From positions 1-64,000 of the forward strand of contig NZ_PJRO01000009.1 in the NCBI RefSeq assembly GCF_002858745.1: a stretch of DNA of 64,000 bases, written 5' to 3'. Of this stretch, positions 24,226 to 32,352 are shown piece after piece (position 1 is the first letter of the stretch; each line of letters opens with the position of its first letter). A program made the translations under genes and the position numbers. Source of the stretch: Mesorhizobium loti (GTDB taxonomy: Bacteria > Pseudomonadota > Alphaproteobacteria > Rhizobiales > Rhizobiaceae). The notes under the pieces are model-generated. The model searched no databases, was not told the DNA's origin, and was given only the letters and a program-made list of their open reading frames with translations.

Positions 24226-25776
24226 ATGATCTACGATGTCGTCATCGCCGGAGCCGGCCCGGTCGGCCTGTTCCTTGCCAGCGAGCTGCGCCTCGCAGGG
24301 CTCTCCGTGCTGGTGCTCGAGCAGGCTGAAGATCCGCGTTCACCCTTGAAGTGCCTTCCATTCGGCATGCGGGGACTCTCGGTGCCGACACTCGAGGCGT
24401 TATACCGTCGCGGATTGCTGGAGGACGTCGTGGCCGCGCAAGGCGCAGGCACCGCCAAAGCTTCTGCTGTCGCGCATTGGACGCAGCAGCTACGCCGCCC
24501 CGGCGGCCATTTCGCCGGCATTCAATTTTACCAGGACAACATCGACACCTCGAAATGGCCATTCCGCCTGCCAAGTCCGGTTGGCACAAACATGGCGGTC
24601 GAAATGCAGTCGCTTGAAGCCGTCCTGGCCGGGAATGCCAGCGCCGCTGGTGTCGAGATCAGGCGTGGCTTCGGCGTCGAAGATTTCGATCAAACCAACG
24701 ATGGCGTGATTATTCGTGCTGGAGGGGAGACGTTCCGCGGGCGTTGGCTGGTTGGTTGTGACGGTGGCCGCAGCACGGTGCGCAAGGCCGCTGGCTTCGA
24801 GTTTGTCGGCACGGATCCCGAGTTCACAGGCTATTCGATCGAAGTCGAAATGGCCGATCCGGAAAAGATTCACCTGGGTCGCCACTACACCGCGACCGGC
24901 ATGTACACCTACGCACCGCCAGGAACCATCGCCATGGTCGAGTTCGATGGCGGTGCTTTTCACAGGACGCAGCCTGTCACGCTCGATCATGCGCAGGGGG
25001 TGTTGCGGCGTGTATCCGGCACGGATGTCACTGTCAGCGCGCTGCGGCTCGCCACGACCTGGACGGACCGCGCCTACCAGGCCTCCACCTATCGCAAGGG
25101 GAGGGTGCTGCTTGCGGGCGACGCTGCCCACATCCATTCACCTCTTGGCGGTCAGGGATTGAATCTCGGGATTGGCGACGCGATGAACCTCGGCTGGAAA
25201 CTGGCATCCACCATCTACGGCGATGCGCCAGAAGGTCTGCTGGACAGTTACTGCAGCGAGCGGCATCCGGTGGGTGCGCAGGTCCTTGACTGGTCCCGCG
25301 CGCAGGTCGGCTTGATGCGGCCGAGCCGCAGTTCGCGCGCTCTTGAAGCCATCATCCGGGATCTGATCGGTACACGCGACGGTGCGACTTACTTCGCCGA
25401 GCGTGTGTGGGGCGTTTCTCTCCGCTACGATCTTGGCGCCAGCCATCCGCTGGTGGGGCGCAGCGCTCCCGATTTCGAACTGGTCGATGGCAGAAAGGTC
25501 GGCGATCTGCTCAGAGCGGGCAAAGGCCTGCTGCTGGATTTCGCAGAAGGAACTCCGCTTGAGGTTCTTGCAGGCAGCTGGCGCGGCCGGATCGGTTATG
25601 TTGCCGGTCGGGCCAGGGACGCCCTTGGTTTGAGTGCCGTGCTTGTGCGCCCTGATGGTTGCGTTGCCTGGGCCGCCGACGGTGTTCCCGATCTCGCACA
25701 GGCTACTGAGGCAGTGTCGCGCTGGTTCGGCGATCCTGAAAACCAGGCGGATCGGCGGCGGCTTTCCATAGCCTAA
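24226..25776 (+). CDS. FAD-dependent aromatic monooxygenase
   Basis: A 516-residue class A flavoprotein hydroxylase of the PheA/TfdB type. The N-terminal dinucleotide motif is VVIAGAGPVGLFLASELRLAG. The second FAD motif is LLAGDAAHIHSPLGGQGLNLGIGDAMNLGWKLA near residue 293, and GCDGGRSTVRKAAG is the DG motif. A C-terminal thioredoxin-like domain starts near residue 410, as in phenol and rifampicin hydroxylases. The ATG at 24226 begins the flavin fold directly. It is divergent from a TetR gene with an operator between them, a layout typical of xenobiotic-induced enzymes; the substrate cannot be named. Confidence 0.92.
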   Translation: MIYDVVIAGAGPVGLFLASELRLAGLSVLVLEQAEDPRSPLKCLPFGMRGLSVPTLEALYRRGLLEDVVAAQGAGTAKASAVAHWTQQLRRPGGHFAGIQFYQDNIDTSKWPFRLPSPVGTNMAVEMQSLEAVLAGNASAAGVEIRRGFGVEDFDQTNDGVIIRAGGETFRGRWLVGCDGGRSTVRKAAGFEFVGTDPEFTGYSIEVEMADPEKIHLGRHYTATGMYTYAPPGTIAMVEFDGGAFHRTQPVTLDHAQGVLRRVSGTDVTVSALRLATTWTDRAYQASTYRKGRVLLAGDAAHIHSPLGGQGLNLGIGDAMNLGWKLASTIYGDAPEGLLDSYCSERHPVGAQVLDWSRAQVGLMRPSRSSRALEAIIRDLIGTRDGATYFAERVWGVSLRYDLGASHPLVGRSAPDFELVDGRKVGDLLRAGKGLLLDFAEGTPLEVLAGSWRGRIGYVAGRARDALGLSAVLVRPDGCVAWAADGVPDLAQATEAVSRWFGDPENQADRRRLSIA

Positions 25777-25781
25777 CCTGT

Positions 25782-25943
25782 TCAGAGGTATTCGAAATAT
25801 GGCCTTTGGCGGACCGGCTGTGCGAGACCGATATCACGCAGGAGATAGGGATCGAGGTCATAGGGATCGATCCGGCGGAATCCCGTTTGGCTGAAGACAT
25901 GTTCAGCAATATTCTTCATGTATCTGGCGAGGAAGTATCTCAT
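25782..25943 (-). CDS. Small DUF1127-like protein
   Basis: A 53-residue frame whose C-terminal part reads GFRRIDPYDLDPYLLRDIGLAQPV, resembling the DUF1127 (YjiS-like) motif in which L-R-D-I/L-G-L is conserved. Rhizobia carry many such small proteins, some with RNA-related roles in phosphate and carbon metabolism. The frame extends to 26039, but the extension overlaps the divergent LysR gene. The ribosome binding site is weak. It is convergent with the monooxygenase gene. Confidence 0.55.
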   Translation of the reverse strand: MRYFLARYMKNIAEHVFSQTGFRRIDPYDLDPYLLRDIGLAQPVRQRPYFEYL

Positions 25944-26014
25944 AGAGCAAGGATTGCTCTGAACGACGTGTCGATTAAAATGAAATCGGCGTATTGTTTG
26001 CATGACAGATTTTG

Positions 26015-26929
26015 ATGGAAAACAGGTCGTATCCCTCACTGCAATGCTTGCTGGCCGTGCTCGCGGTGCATCGCCAGCGCAGTTTCACGCGGGCCGCTAT
26101 GGAGCTTGGCCTGACACAGACCGCCATCAGCCATCAGATCGCGCAGTTGGAGAGGTGGCTCGGTTGCACGCTCTTCCTGCGCGGGCGTGCCGGCGTCGAG
26201 CTGACCGGCGAGGCGATGGCCATGATCCCCAAGTTGACGGAGGCTGTGGAAGGATTGCTGCGCGTCCTCGATGAGGCGAGGTCGGCAGAGCGAGGGCGCA
26301 AGCTGCGCGTATCAACGACATCGGAATTCGCAACCCAATGGCTTCAGAAGCGCCTGCCGGGTTTCTGCTCCGCCAACCCGTCGATCGACGTCAGCGTGAC
26401 GATCGAATACCGGCGGGCGCAGCTCGACGCCGAAAACGTCGGCGTGGCGATATGGCTGATGGGGGCTCCTCCGCGGGATGGTGCGATCCAGTTGACCGAT
26501 GACCACGAACTTGTCGTCTGCTCGCCCAGTCTTCTGGCGAAGCTTCCGACGACCGACGCGATGCTGGAGGCGCCGCTGCTTCGCTATGAGGGCGCCCGAC
26601 ATACGGTCCTGGACTGGGAGCGCTGGCACGGGCAGCTGTATGGCAGGACGGCGGGGAGGGGCGAAAGGTCGATCGGGTTCGACGGCGGGCCCTGTTTTCC
26701 GACATTCACCGACATGATCGCGGCCTGCGAGGCAAGTGAAGGTTTTGCGCTGGTTCGCACCAGCCTGGTAGCGGACAGGCTCGCGGCTGGGAAACTCGTG
26801 CAGGCGTTCGTCGAAACAGTCAGGTCGGACCTGCAATACTACCTCGTCTCCACCGAGGCGCAGCGAAGGAGGGCGGAAGTCGTGGCCTTCCGAGCCTGGC
26901 TAGTGCAGGCAATGGGGTTTGTCGAATAA
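26015..26929 (+). CDS. LysR family transcriptional regulator
   Basis: A 304-residue LysR-type regulator. The N-terminal winged helix is LLAVLAVHRQRSFTRAAMELGLTQTAISHQIAQLERWLGCTLFLR, and the rest forms a type 2 periplasmic-binding-like effector domain similar to GcvA-group regulators. It starts with ATG at 26015 (a TTG precedes it). It is divergent from the small DUF1127-like gene and upstream of the convergent amine dehydrogenase operon. The target genes are not evident. Confidence 0.9.
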   Translation: MENRSYPSLQCLLAVLAVHRQRSFTRAAMELGLTQTAISHQIAQLERWLGCTLFLRGRAGVELTGEAMAMIPKLTEAVEGLLRVLDEARSAERGRKLRVSTTSEFATQWLQKRLPGFCSANPSIDVSVTIEYRRAQLDAENVGVAIWLMGAPPRDGAIQLTDDHELVVCSPSLLAKLPTTDAMLEAPLLRYEGARHTVLDWERWHGQLYGRTAGRGERSIGFDGGPCFPTFTDMIAACEASEGFALVRTSLVADRLAAGKLVQAFVETVRSDLQYYLVSTEAQRRRAEVVAFRAWLVQAMGFVE

Positions 26930-27033
26930 TCCTGTCGAATGGCCGGCTCTTGCGGTCGACGAGACGATTGCCAGATTTGCCTTCGGTCGCTGTCAATGCG
27001 GAATGAACGGCACGGTGCTTCCGGAATGTACGC

Positions 27034-27480
27034 TCAGTATTCCGGCAGTTCGTAGCCCTGTGTCCTGAGGTCTTCAGCCACCTTGCGCCGCGCCACGAAG
27101 AAGTCCGGCGGCCGGTTGGCGCGCGAATGCGCGATTTCTTCGACCGAATAAGGCCTGAATGGTTCGGTCAGTGATTCTTTCGCCAGCGTCGGCACCAGCC
27201 AGTTCATCAGCGTGGCCACATCCTTGTCGTTGAGTCCGGAGTTCATGATGCCGGGAGCCTGGGTGAGGAAGGTTCGCGATTCCGCCGATTTCATGAAGGT
27301 GCCAACATTGCCGGCGAGTGCCGGGATGCGGCCGACCGTTGCTGCACCGCCCTGCAGGCCATGGCAGCCGGAACAATGCAGCCTGTAGAGGATCTGGCCA
27401 TTTTCGGAAGCAGTTGCCGGGCCGATGCCGGACAAGGCAACAAGCGAAACCAGCAGTGAAGCGAAGGCGGTGGTTCTCAT
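27034..27480 (-). CDS. Periplasmic monoheme cytochrome c, last gene of amine dehydrogenase operon
   Basis: A 148-residue class I-type cytochrome c. A signal peptide covers residues 1-22 (MRTTAFASLLVSLVALSGIGPATAS), and one heme site CSGCH follows in LYRLHCSGCHGLQGG. Met residues near the C-terminus (PGIMNS, TLMNWLV) can supply the sixth ligand. It starts 4 bases after the preceding cytochrome gene. Together they are likely electron acceptors of the TTQ enzyme, or links to the oxidase. It has only one CxxCH and is far shorter than the di-heme MauG. Confidence 0.85.
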   Translation of the reverse strand: MRTTAFASLLVSLVALSGIGPATASENGQILYRLHCSGCHGLQGGAATVGRIPALAGNVGTFMKSAESRTFLTQAPGIMNSGLNDKDVATLMNWLVPTLAKESLTEPFRPYSVEEIAHSRANRPPDFFVARRKVAEDLRTQGYELPEY

Positions 27481-27484
27481 CGGA

Positions 27485-27926
27485 TTACTGGACCAGTTGC
27501 AAGCGCGTCCCAAGAAGCGCCTTGTGGTCGACCTTGTTGGCGCGCAGGGCCTCGACATCCGCGGCGGTCAGCGGCTTGAAGCCGGCTGGGGCGGTGTTCA
27601 GCGTGGCAAGCACATAGTTCGCCAGCGTCGCGATCTCGTCGTCCTTGCGCTGCTTCTGCGCCGGCATGACGCTCTGATAGGTGCGGCCGGCGGCCATGAG
27701 CTTGCCGGACAGGCCGTTCAGGATGACTGCCGGCACGTAGGTGCGGCTGTCCGGCTTGCCGGCCTTAGCCCAGTCGGCGCCGGCGAGCGGCGGCGCCATG
27801 CCGGGAATGCCGACGCCGCCCTTGCCGTGACAGGCGCCGCAAGTCTGCGTGAACAGGGCTGCCTCGTCGGCCTGCGCGCCGGTCGCGACCAGCATCGTCA
27901 GCGCGAGGGCGAGACCGGCTTTAGCC
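27485..27926 (-). CDS. Periplasmic monoheme cytochrome c next to amine dehydrogenase small subunit
   Basis: A 146-residue secreted cytochrome c. A signal peptide (MAKAGLALALTMLVATGAQA) leads to a single CGACH heme site in TQTCGACHGKGGVG, with a possible Met ligand in QSVMPAQ. Its ATG overlaps the stop of the small-subunit gene by 6 bases, so it is translationally coupled. The position corresponds to the cytochrome genes that follow aauA or mauA in other TTQ clusters, so it is the best candidate for the immediate electron acceptor. No azurin or amicyanin gene is in view. Confidence 0.87.
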
Positions 27927-28460
27927 ATTGCTGTTGCCGAGGCCGACGACTGCCGCGACGGTACAGTGGTAGTTGGTTTGCGTATTGGCCATGCACCAGT
28001 TGATGTCATTGTGCACGCCCATGCGGTATCCGGGCCGTTCGCGCAGGTTGAAATTGCACAGGCACTTGCCGCAGGAGGCGACGCCGCAGCAATCGTTGTA
28101 GCTGATCAGATAGTCCTTGCCGTCGCCCGGATTGTGGCAGGTGCCAACCCAGGTCACCGCCGAGATCTGCGCATTGGGCGGACACTGGTTGATGGTGCCG
28201 CCGCAGCAGGTGCACAGGAAGCCGTCGAGCGCGCAATAGCGCCAGTACTCGCATTCCTGGTCGGTCTTCTCCGCAGCTGCGCGCGCCGTGCCGCCGCCAT
28301 CCCGGTCGAAGGGCAGCAGCGGCATGATCGCGCCGCCGATGGCGACCTTGCCGACGAATGACATGAACGTGCGGCGGCCGAGCCGGTGCGCCATCTGCCG
28401 CGATCCCCGTTCCGCGACATGGTCGATGGCACCGAAGAGTTTGTCGATCAGTTTCGACAT
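27921..28460 (-). CDS. aauA: TTQ amine dehydrogenase small (light) subunit, probably aromatic amine dehydrogenase
   Basis: A 179-residue light chain of the methylamine/aromatic amine dehydrogenase family. Trp104 (VTWVGTC) and Trp155 (DINWCMA) are 51 residues apart, the spacing of the pair that forms tryptophan tryptophylquinone. Asp123 (YNDCC) lies 19 residues after the first Trp, where the catalytic base is found, and Thr167 matches the conserved active-site Thr. There are many Cys for disulfides. An RR-T-F-M motif near residue 29 fits a Tat-type leader. Adjacent phenylacetate genes favour arylethylamines over methylamine as substrate; this is inference. Confidence 0.9.
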   Translation of the reverse strand: MSKLIDKLFGAIDHVAERGSRQMAHRLGRRTFMSFVGKVAIGGAIMPLLPFDRDGGGTARAAAEKTDQECEYWRYCALDGFLCTCCGGTINQCPPNAQISAVTWVGTCHNPGDGKDYLISYNDCCGVASCGKCLCNFNLRERPGYRMGVHNDINWCMANTQTNYHCTVAAVVGLGNSNG

Positions 28461-28478
28461 TGCGTGTCTCCCCTAATT

Positions 28479-28530
28479 CTAGCGCATCGGCTCGAAAATC
28501 GGACTCGATTTTCGGAAAGCACGATGCGTG
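28479..28530. repeat. Dispersed repeat (CTAGCGCATCGG type) between mauD and aauA
   Basis: The segment starts CTAGCGCATCGG and contains the hairpin CGAAAATCG (28493-28501) / CGATTTTCG (28506-28514), then GAAAGCACGATGCG. The same sequence in the other orientation is at 45652-45699, and part of it at 33355-33390. It lies inside the operon. Confidence 0.75.
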
Positions 28531-28539
28531 GATCTCGTT

Positions 28540-29139
28540 TCAGCCACGACCGGCGACTTCCGCCTCGATCCAGTTCTGGATCGTGGCCTGGCCGAGGTCC
28601 TGCGCATTGAGAAGGCTTTCCAACTGCTCGCGTGAATTGACCAAGCCCTTGCCGCGCACCACGCCCTGCGGGTCAAGCAGCACCGCGAAGGGCAGGCGGT
28701 TGATGCGGTAGGTCATGCCGAGGTCGCGCGACAGAACATATGGAAAATCGGCCAGGCCGGCGGCGCGGCGGAATTCGGCGTGTTCCAGCGCGTCGCCGTC
28801 GGAGGCGATGACGATGCCGAGCTTCTGCGCTTCCGCCTGCTTCAGCGATTTGAGAACCGGCAGCAGCTTCTTGCAGACAGGACAGGTGGTCGACAGGAAA
28901 AACACCAGCGTGCTCTTCGGCGCCGGCAGCCCGAGTGTCAGCGGCTTGCCGTCCAGCGTGAGCAGGTCGAAGCGCGGCGACTGTTCGCCGATCTTCGGGC
29001 CGGCGTCGGTCATCAGCGCACCCATCGGCGCCACGCGTTCGAACAGGATGCCGACCTGTCTCGCCAGCGCGAAGACGACGACCAGGAGAACGATGACGAT
29101 CGCCCAGAGGACGATCACGGCTACAACCAGCGGATCCAT
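28540..29139 (-). CDS. mauD: MauD: membrane-anchored thioredoxin-like protein for TTQ dehydrogenase maturation
   Basis: A 199-residue protein with an N-terminal membrane anchor (residues 3-27) and a thioredoxin-like domain. The redox motif is C86-P-V-C89 in FLSTTCPVCKKLLPVLKSL. MauD is needed for formation or stability of the disulfide-rich small subunit in the periplasm. The ATG at 29139 overlaps the mauE stop by one base (TGATG); the longer frame into mauE is not needed. A dispersed repeat separates it from aauA. Confidence 0.93.
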   Translation of the reverse strand: MDPLVVAVIVLWAIVIVLLVVVFALARQVGILFERVAPMGALMTDAGPKIGEQSPRFDLLTLDGKPLTLGLPAPKSTLVFFLSTTCPVCKKLLPVLKSLKQAEAQKLGIVIASDGDALEHAEFRRAAGLADFPYVLSRDLGMTYRINRLPFAVLLDPQGVVRGKGLVNSREQLESLLNAQDLGQATIQNWIEAEVAGRG

Positions 29140-29705
29140 CAGTCGTGCCCCTCGTGATTGTGCTGCTCGAACGCGCGGTTGGACGCCTGCAGCCAGGACC
29201 AGTTGTCGATGAGTTTTTCGATGCCCGCGAAAAGCAGGATGGTGGAAAGGATGCCGGCGGCGGCACTCAGCCAGGCTACCGCCGTCATCTCGACCGGCAG
29301 CAGGGAAGCCATCGCCACAAGGCAAAGCATGCCGAGCACGGCGTTGCGCGCCACCAGATACCAGGACAGACCTTGTCCGGCACCGCCGCAGCCGCAGTCG
29401 ATATGTGTGTTGCCGCGCGAGAGGTTGATGGCGATCGCAGCGGCGTAGAGGGCAAGCAGGGCGAGCGCGACGGCCGCTGCGAACGGCCGGGTCACCGGCA
29501 CGATCAGGCCGAGGATCACCGCGACCTCCAGGAAGAGCAGGCCGAGTGCTGCCAGCGTCAGCAGTGCTGCCGGCAGCAGGCGATAGCCGCCCATCGTGTG
29601 CACGAACATGGCGAGGTCGGTGGCCTTGTGCATGGCGGCGCGTGCGAAGATGCAGACCAGCGTGCCCGCCGCGATGACCACCAGGATCGGGTGAAGTGCT
29701 ATCAT
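29139..29705 (-). CDS. mauE: MauE: membrane protein for TTQ dehydrogenase maturation
   Basis: A 188-residue integral membrane protein of the MauE/DoxX-like family with about five helices. A conserved segment NLSRGNTHIDCGCGGAGQGLSWYLVARN holds a CGCGG motif near residue 105. MauE acts with MauD in export or disulfide formation of the small subunit. It starts 7 bases after the large-subunit gene. Confidence 0.92.
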   Translation of the reverse strand: MIALHPILVVIAAGTLVCIFARAAMHKATDLAMFVHTMGGYRLLPAALLTLAALGLLFLEVAVILGLIVPVTRPFAAAVALALLALYAAAIAINLSRGNTHIDCGCGGAGQGLSWYLVARNAVLGMLCLVAMASLLPVEMTAVAWLSAAAGILSTILLFAGIEKLIDNWSWLQASNRAFEQHNHEGHD

Positions 29706-29712
29706 GGCGGGC

Positions 29713-30870
29713 TTATCGCACTTCGACCTGGTCGGGCAGGTCTCCGCCGGGCGCCGAAACCGCCGGCGTCAGCGCGAAGTCCTTGCCGGCTTCCGGCAGG
29801 TCATAGCGGACGATTTCCGCCTTCAGCCCGTCGATCGCGAACAGGGCTGGCTTGTCGCCCTGGTTGACCGTCAATCCAATCGCCGGCACCGATTTCGAAC
29901 GACCGATGACCTTCTTGTCCTTGAGGTTGATCGCCCAGATTTCCTCGGCCGGGTTCTTGTGGCTGCCTTCGGTGCCCTTGGAATGCATCAGCATGTAGGC
30001 GATGCCGTTCTTGTCGTGCACGGTCAGTGGCTGGTAGCCACCGGGGCGCCAATCGCCCTCGACGCCCTTGGCCACCTCGATTTTGTCGACCAGCTTGGCG
30101 GTGTCACCCTCGACATTGATGACGTAGATGTTGCCGCCATAAGACGGGAACACCCAGTCGTCGCCCCAACGGAAAGCAGTGGTGAAGATGGCGTCCTTGT
30201 CTGGATCGAAGATCGTTTCCGATGGCTTCATCTCGCCGGTGCCGTCGGATTTGACGTCGATGGTGCCGACCGTGCCGTCGCCGCACAGTGTTGCGAAACG
30301 TGTCGCCGTCTTGGCCGCGGGGAAGATGCCGTAGCAGCCGGGGTTGGGGATGTCGCCGATCTGCTTCTTGGCCGCGAGGTCCACCACCGTCACCGAGGTC
30401 GCCGGCGTCGCATTCTGCACGAAGAGATATTTCATCTCGGCCGACGGTTGGAACAGCGAGCGGTAGTTCAGCGCCTGCGCCCTGTTCTTGGAGATCGGGA
30501 TCTCTTCCTTGAAGGTGAGATCCTCGCCGGAATAGACCTCGACGAAATCCGAGCGGTCGCCCCGCGTCGTGCGCGACAGATGTGTCGTCGCGACATAGAT
30601 GTCCTTCGAGCCTTGCGGGAACTGGGCCATCCCAAGGCTACCGGTGCCGATGATGCCGATCGGCTTCAAGGTCTTGGCGTCCATCACATAGATGCGCCCG
30701 TCCACCACATGGTTCAGCGCGAGATCCATGGAGAAGACCATTTCAGTGCCGGCCGGGATTTTGACGTTGGTGATTTCCTCGGGCTGGATTTCCTTGGCCG
30801 CCTCCTGGGCGTAGGCAGGCAAGATCGCCGTGCCGGCGAGCATGGCTGCTGCGAACAGACCCAAACGCAT
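29713..30870 (-). CDS. aauB: TTQ amine dehydrogenase large (heavy) subunit, probably aromatic amine dehydrogenase
   Basis: A 385-residue periplasmic beta-propeller subunit with a signal peptide (MRLGLFAAAMLAGTAILPAYA). Propeller-type stretches include GRIYVMDAKTLKPIGIIGTGSLGMAQFPQGSKDIYVATTHLSRTTRGDRSDFVEVY, and the C-terminus has IWAINLKDKKVIGRSKSVPAIGLTVNQGDKPALFAIDG. It pairs with the TTQ-bearing small subunit. The ATG at 30870 has GGGGAGGA upstream. It is the first gene of aauB-mauE-mauD-aauA plus two cytochrome genes. mauF and mauG, present in methylotroph mau clusters, are absent from the window. Confidence 0.92.
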   Translation of the reverse strand: MRLGLFAAAMLAGTAILPAYAQEAAKEIQPEEITNVKIPAGTEMVFSMDLALNHVVDGRIYVMDAKTLKPIGIIGTGSLGMAQFPQGSKDIYVATTHLSRTTRGDRSDFVEVYSGEDLTFKEEIPISKNRAQALNYRSLFQPSAEMKYLFVQNATPATSVTVVDLAAKKQIGDIPNPGCYGIFPAAKTATRFATLCGDGTVGTIDVKSDGTGEMKPSETIFDPDKDAIFTTAFRWGDDWVFPSYGGNIYVINVEGDTAKLVDKIEVAKGVEGDWRPGGYQPLTVHDKNGIAYMLMHSKGTEGSHKNPAEEIWAINLKDKKVIGRSKSVPAIGLTVNQGDKPALFAIDGLKAEIVRYDLPEAGKDFALTPAVSAPGGDLPDQVEVR

Positions 30871-31162
30871 TGGTGGTCCTCCCCTTTGCTCTTTCCTTCC
30901 CATGCAAGCCCTTCATGCAAACGCCGCAACCATGCCGCTTCGGCAAGGAAAGTCGTAAACCGGAGGTGGCAGGAACAATCGTGGCTGCGGGTGATGTCGG
31001 TGGTTGTCCGGGGCGCTTCCATTTCGCCCAACGACCCTCTTCCGCAGCCTCTCTCCGCTCCTCCCAGGGCAGCAACAGGCTCTCGGTTTCAACTTTGCAT
31101 CGCCACTCTGGCGGCCTGCTTGACAGAATGCGCCAAAATGCAGGCCAGTGGCCGTTCAGCCT

Positions 31163-32182
31163 TCAGATGTGCCTTTCGCGGGTCCGATAGTCGGCGGGGG
31201 TCTCGCCGACCTGGCTCCTGAAGTTGCGCGAGAAGGCGCTCGGCTCGCTGTAGCCGAGCTGCAGCGCGATCGTCGTCAGCGGGATGTCTGTCGCAACCAG
31301 CATGCATTTGGCGATCTGGACGCGCACCTTGTTGCGGATATCGAGGAAGTTCACGCCGCATTCCGCCAGCCGCCGCTGGAAGGTGCGCAACGACACGCCG
31401 AAATCGGCGGCGGCATGTTCGACATCGGCATCGAAGGCGCGTGCCAGCGCAGCACTCATCCATGCCTGCAGGGCGGTGACCAGATCGACTTCCTGCTGCA
31501 GCGCGGAACGGTTTTCCTGAAGCTCCTCCTCGGCCCGCGCATTGGCAATGGGGTCGGCGCCTGGCACGCTGTGATTGAGATAGGCGACCGGAAAGTAGAT
31601 CGCGTTGCGTGGCCGCCCGGTCTGAACTGAACAACTGAAATAGCTGCGATAGGCATCCACGTCCTTGGAGCAGTCATGCTCGAGATCGACGTGGGAAATG
31701 GCGCGTCGCGGCCCGATCACGTCGGTCAGCATCTTGTGTTCCAGGGCGACGGTGAAGTCGGCGTCCTGATGGCGCAGGCGCACCGTGGGGTCGGAGATGG
31801 AATAGCTTAGCCTGGCGAGGTCGCCCGAGACGTCCAGACGCGCCTCGGTGTTGCTTTGCAGGCTGGAGAAGTAGCTGGTGAATTTCGAGAAGGCCCAGCC
31901 GAGCGTCGGCGCGGTGAAGAAGATGGTGGCGATGGAGCCCAGCGCCGGCAAATTGTAACTGCGGCCTAGCTTGAGGCCGAAGGTGACGTCGCCCTTTTCG
32001 CGCGCGGCGGCCTCCAGGATGGTGGTAAAAATCGCTAGCGGCGTGCTTTCGCTGTTTTCCGCAAGGCTGGAGCGTGTGAGCCCGAGCCGCGCCAGAATGC
32101 TTTCCGGTTCCTGACCCTTGTTGGCCAGGGCGTCGAGCAGCAGCGTTGTTGCCCGAGGTGCGATCGTCCCGCTTCCCTGCAT
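31163..32182 (-). CDS. AraC family regulator with arabinose-binding-like domain
   Basis: A 339-residue AraC-type activator. The N-terminal about 210 residues match the OruR/ArgR-like sensor domain (FGLKLGRSYNLPALGSIATIFFTAPTLGWAFSKFTSYFSSLQSNTEARL). The C-terminal double helix-turn-helix spans about 230-335 (RAFDADVEHAAADFGVSLRTFQRRLAECGVNFLDIRNKVRVQIAKCMLVATDIPLTTIALQLGYSEPSAFSRNFRSQVG). It lies 292 bases upstream of the amine dehydrogenase operon in the same direction and is divergent from the tetraheme protein gene, so it may activate both in response to an amine. Confidence 0.9.
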   Translation of the reverse strand: MQGSGTIAPRATTLLLDALANKGQEPESILARLGLTRSSLAENSESTPLAIFTTILEAAAREKGDVTFGLKLGRSYNLPALGSIATIFFTAPTLGWAFSKFTSYFSSLQSNTEARLDVSGDLARLSYSISDPTVRLRHQDADFTVALEHKMLTDVIGPRRAISHVDLEHDCSKDVDAYRSYFSCSVQTGRPRNAIYFPVAYLNHSVPGADPIANARAEEELQENRSALQQEVDLVTALQAWMSAALARAFDADVEHAAADFGVSLRTFQRRLAECGVNFLDIRNKVRVQIAKCMLVATDIPLTTIALQLGYSEPSAFSRNFRSQVGETPADYRTRERHI

Positions 32183-32352
32183 CCCGTACCTCTCCAGTCA
32201 CGGTCGCCAGAAGCATGTCTCTCTCATGCCCCGGTGGGATATAAGTCGGGAATTGTTGGTTCACGCGCGAACCCTGTCAATTGCCTTGAAGTCGAACATG
32301 CCCTTTGCCGGCCAAGGCTCTAGCTTGGCCTCGGTTCGCCTGGGAGAGGGTG

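Noticed and set aside
27034..27926. One of the two cytochromes c being MauG
   Set aside because: Each has a single CxxCH and about 147 residues; MauG has two heme sites and is more than twice as long.
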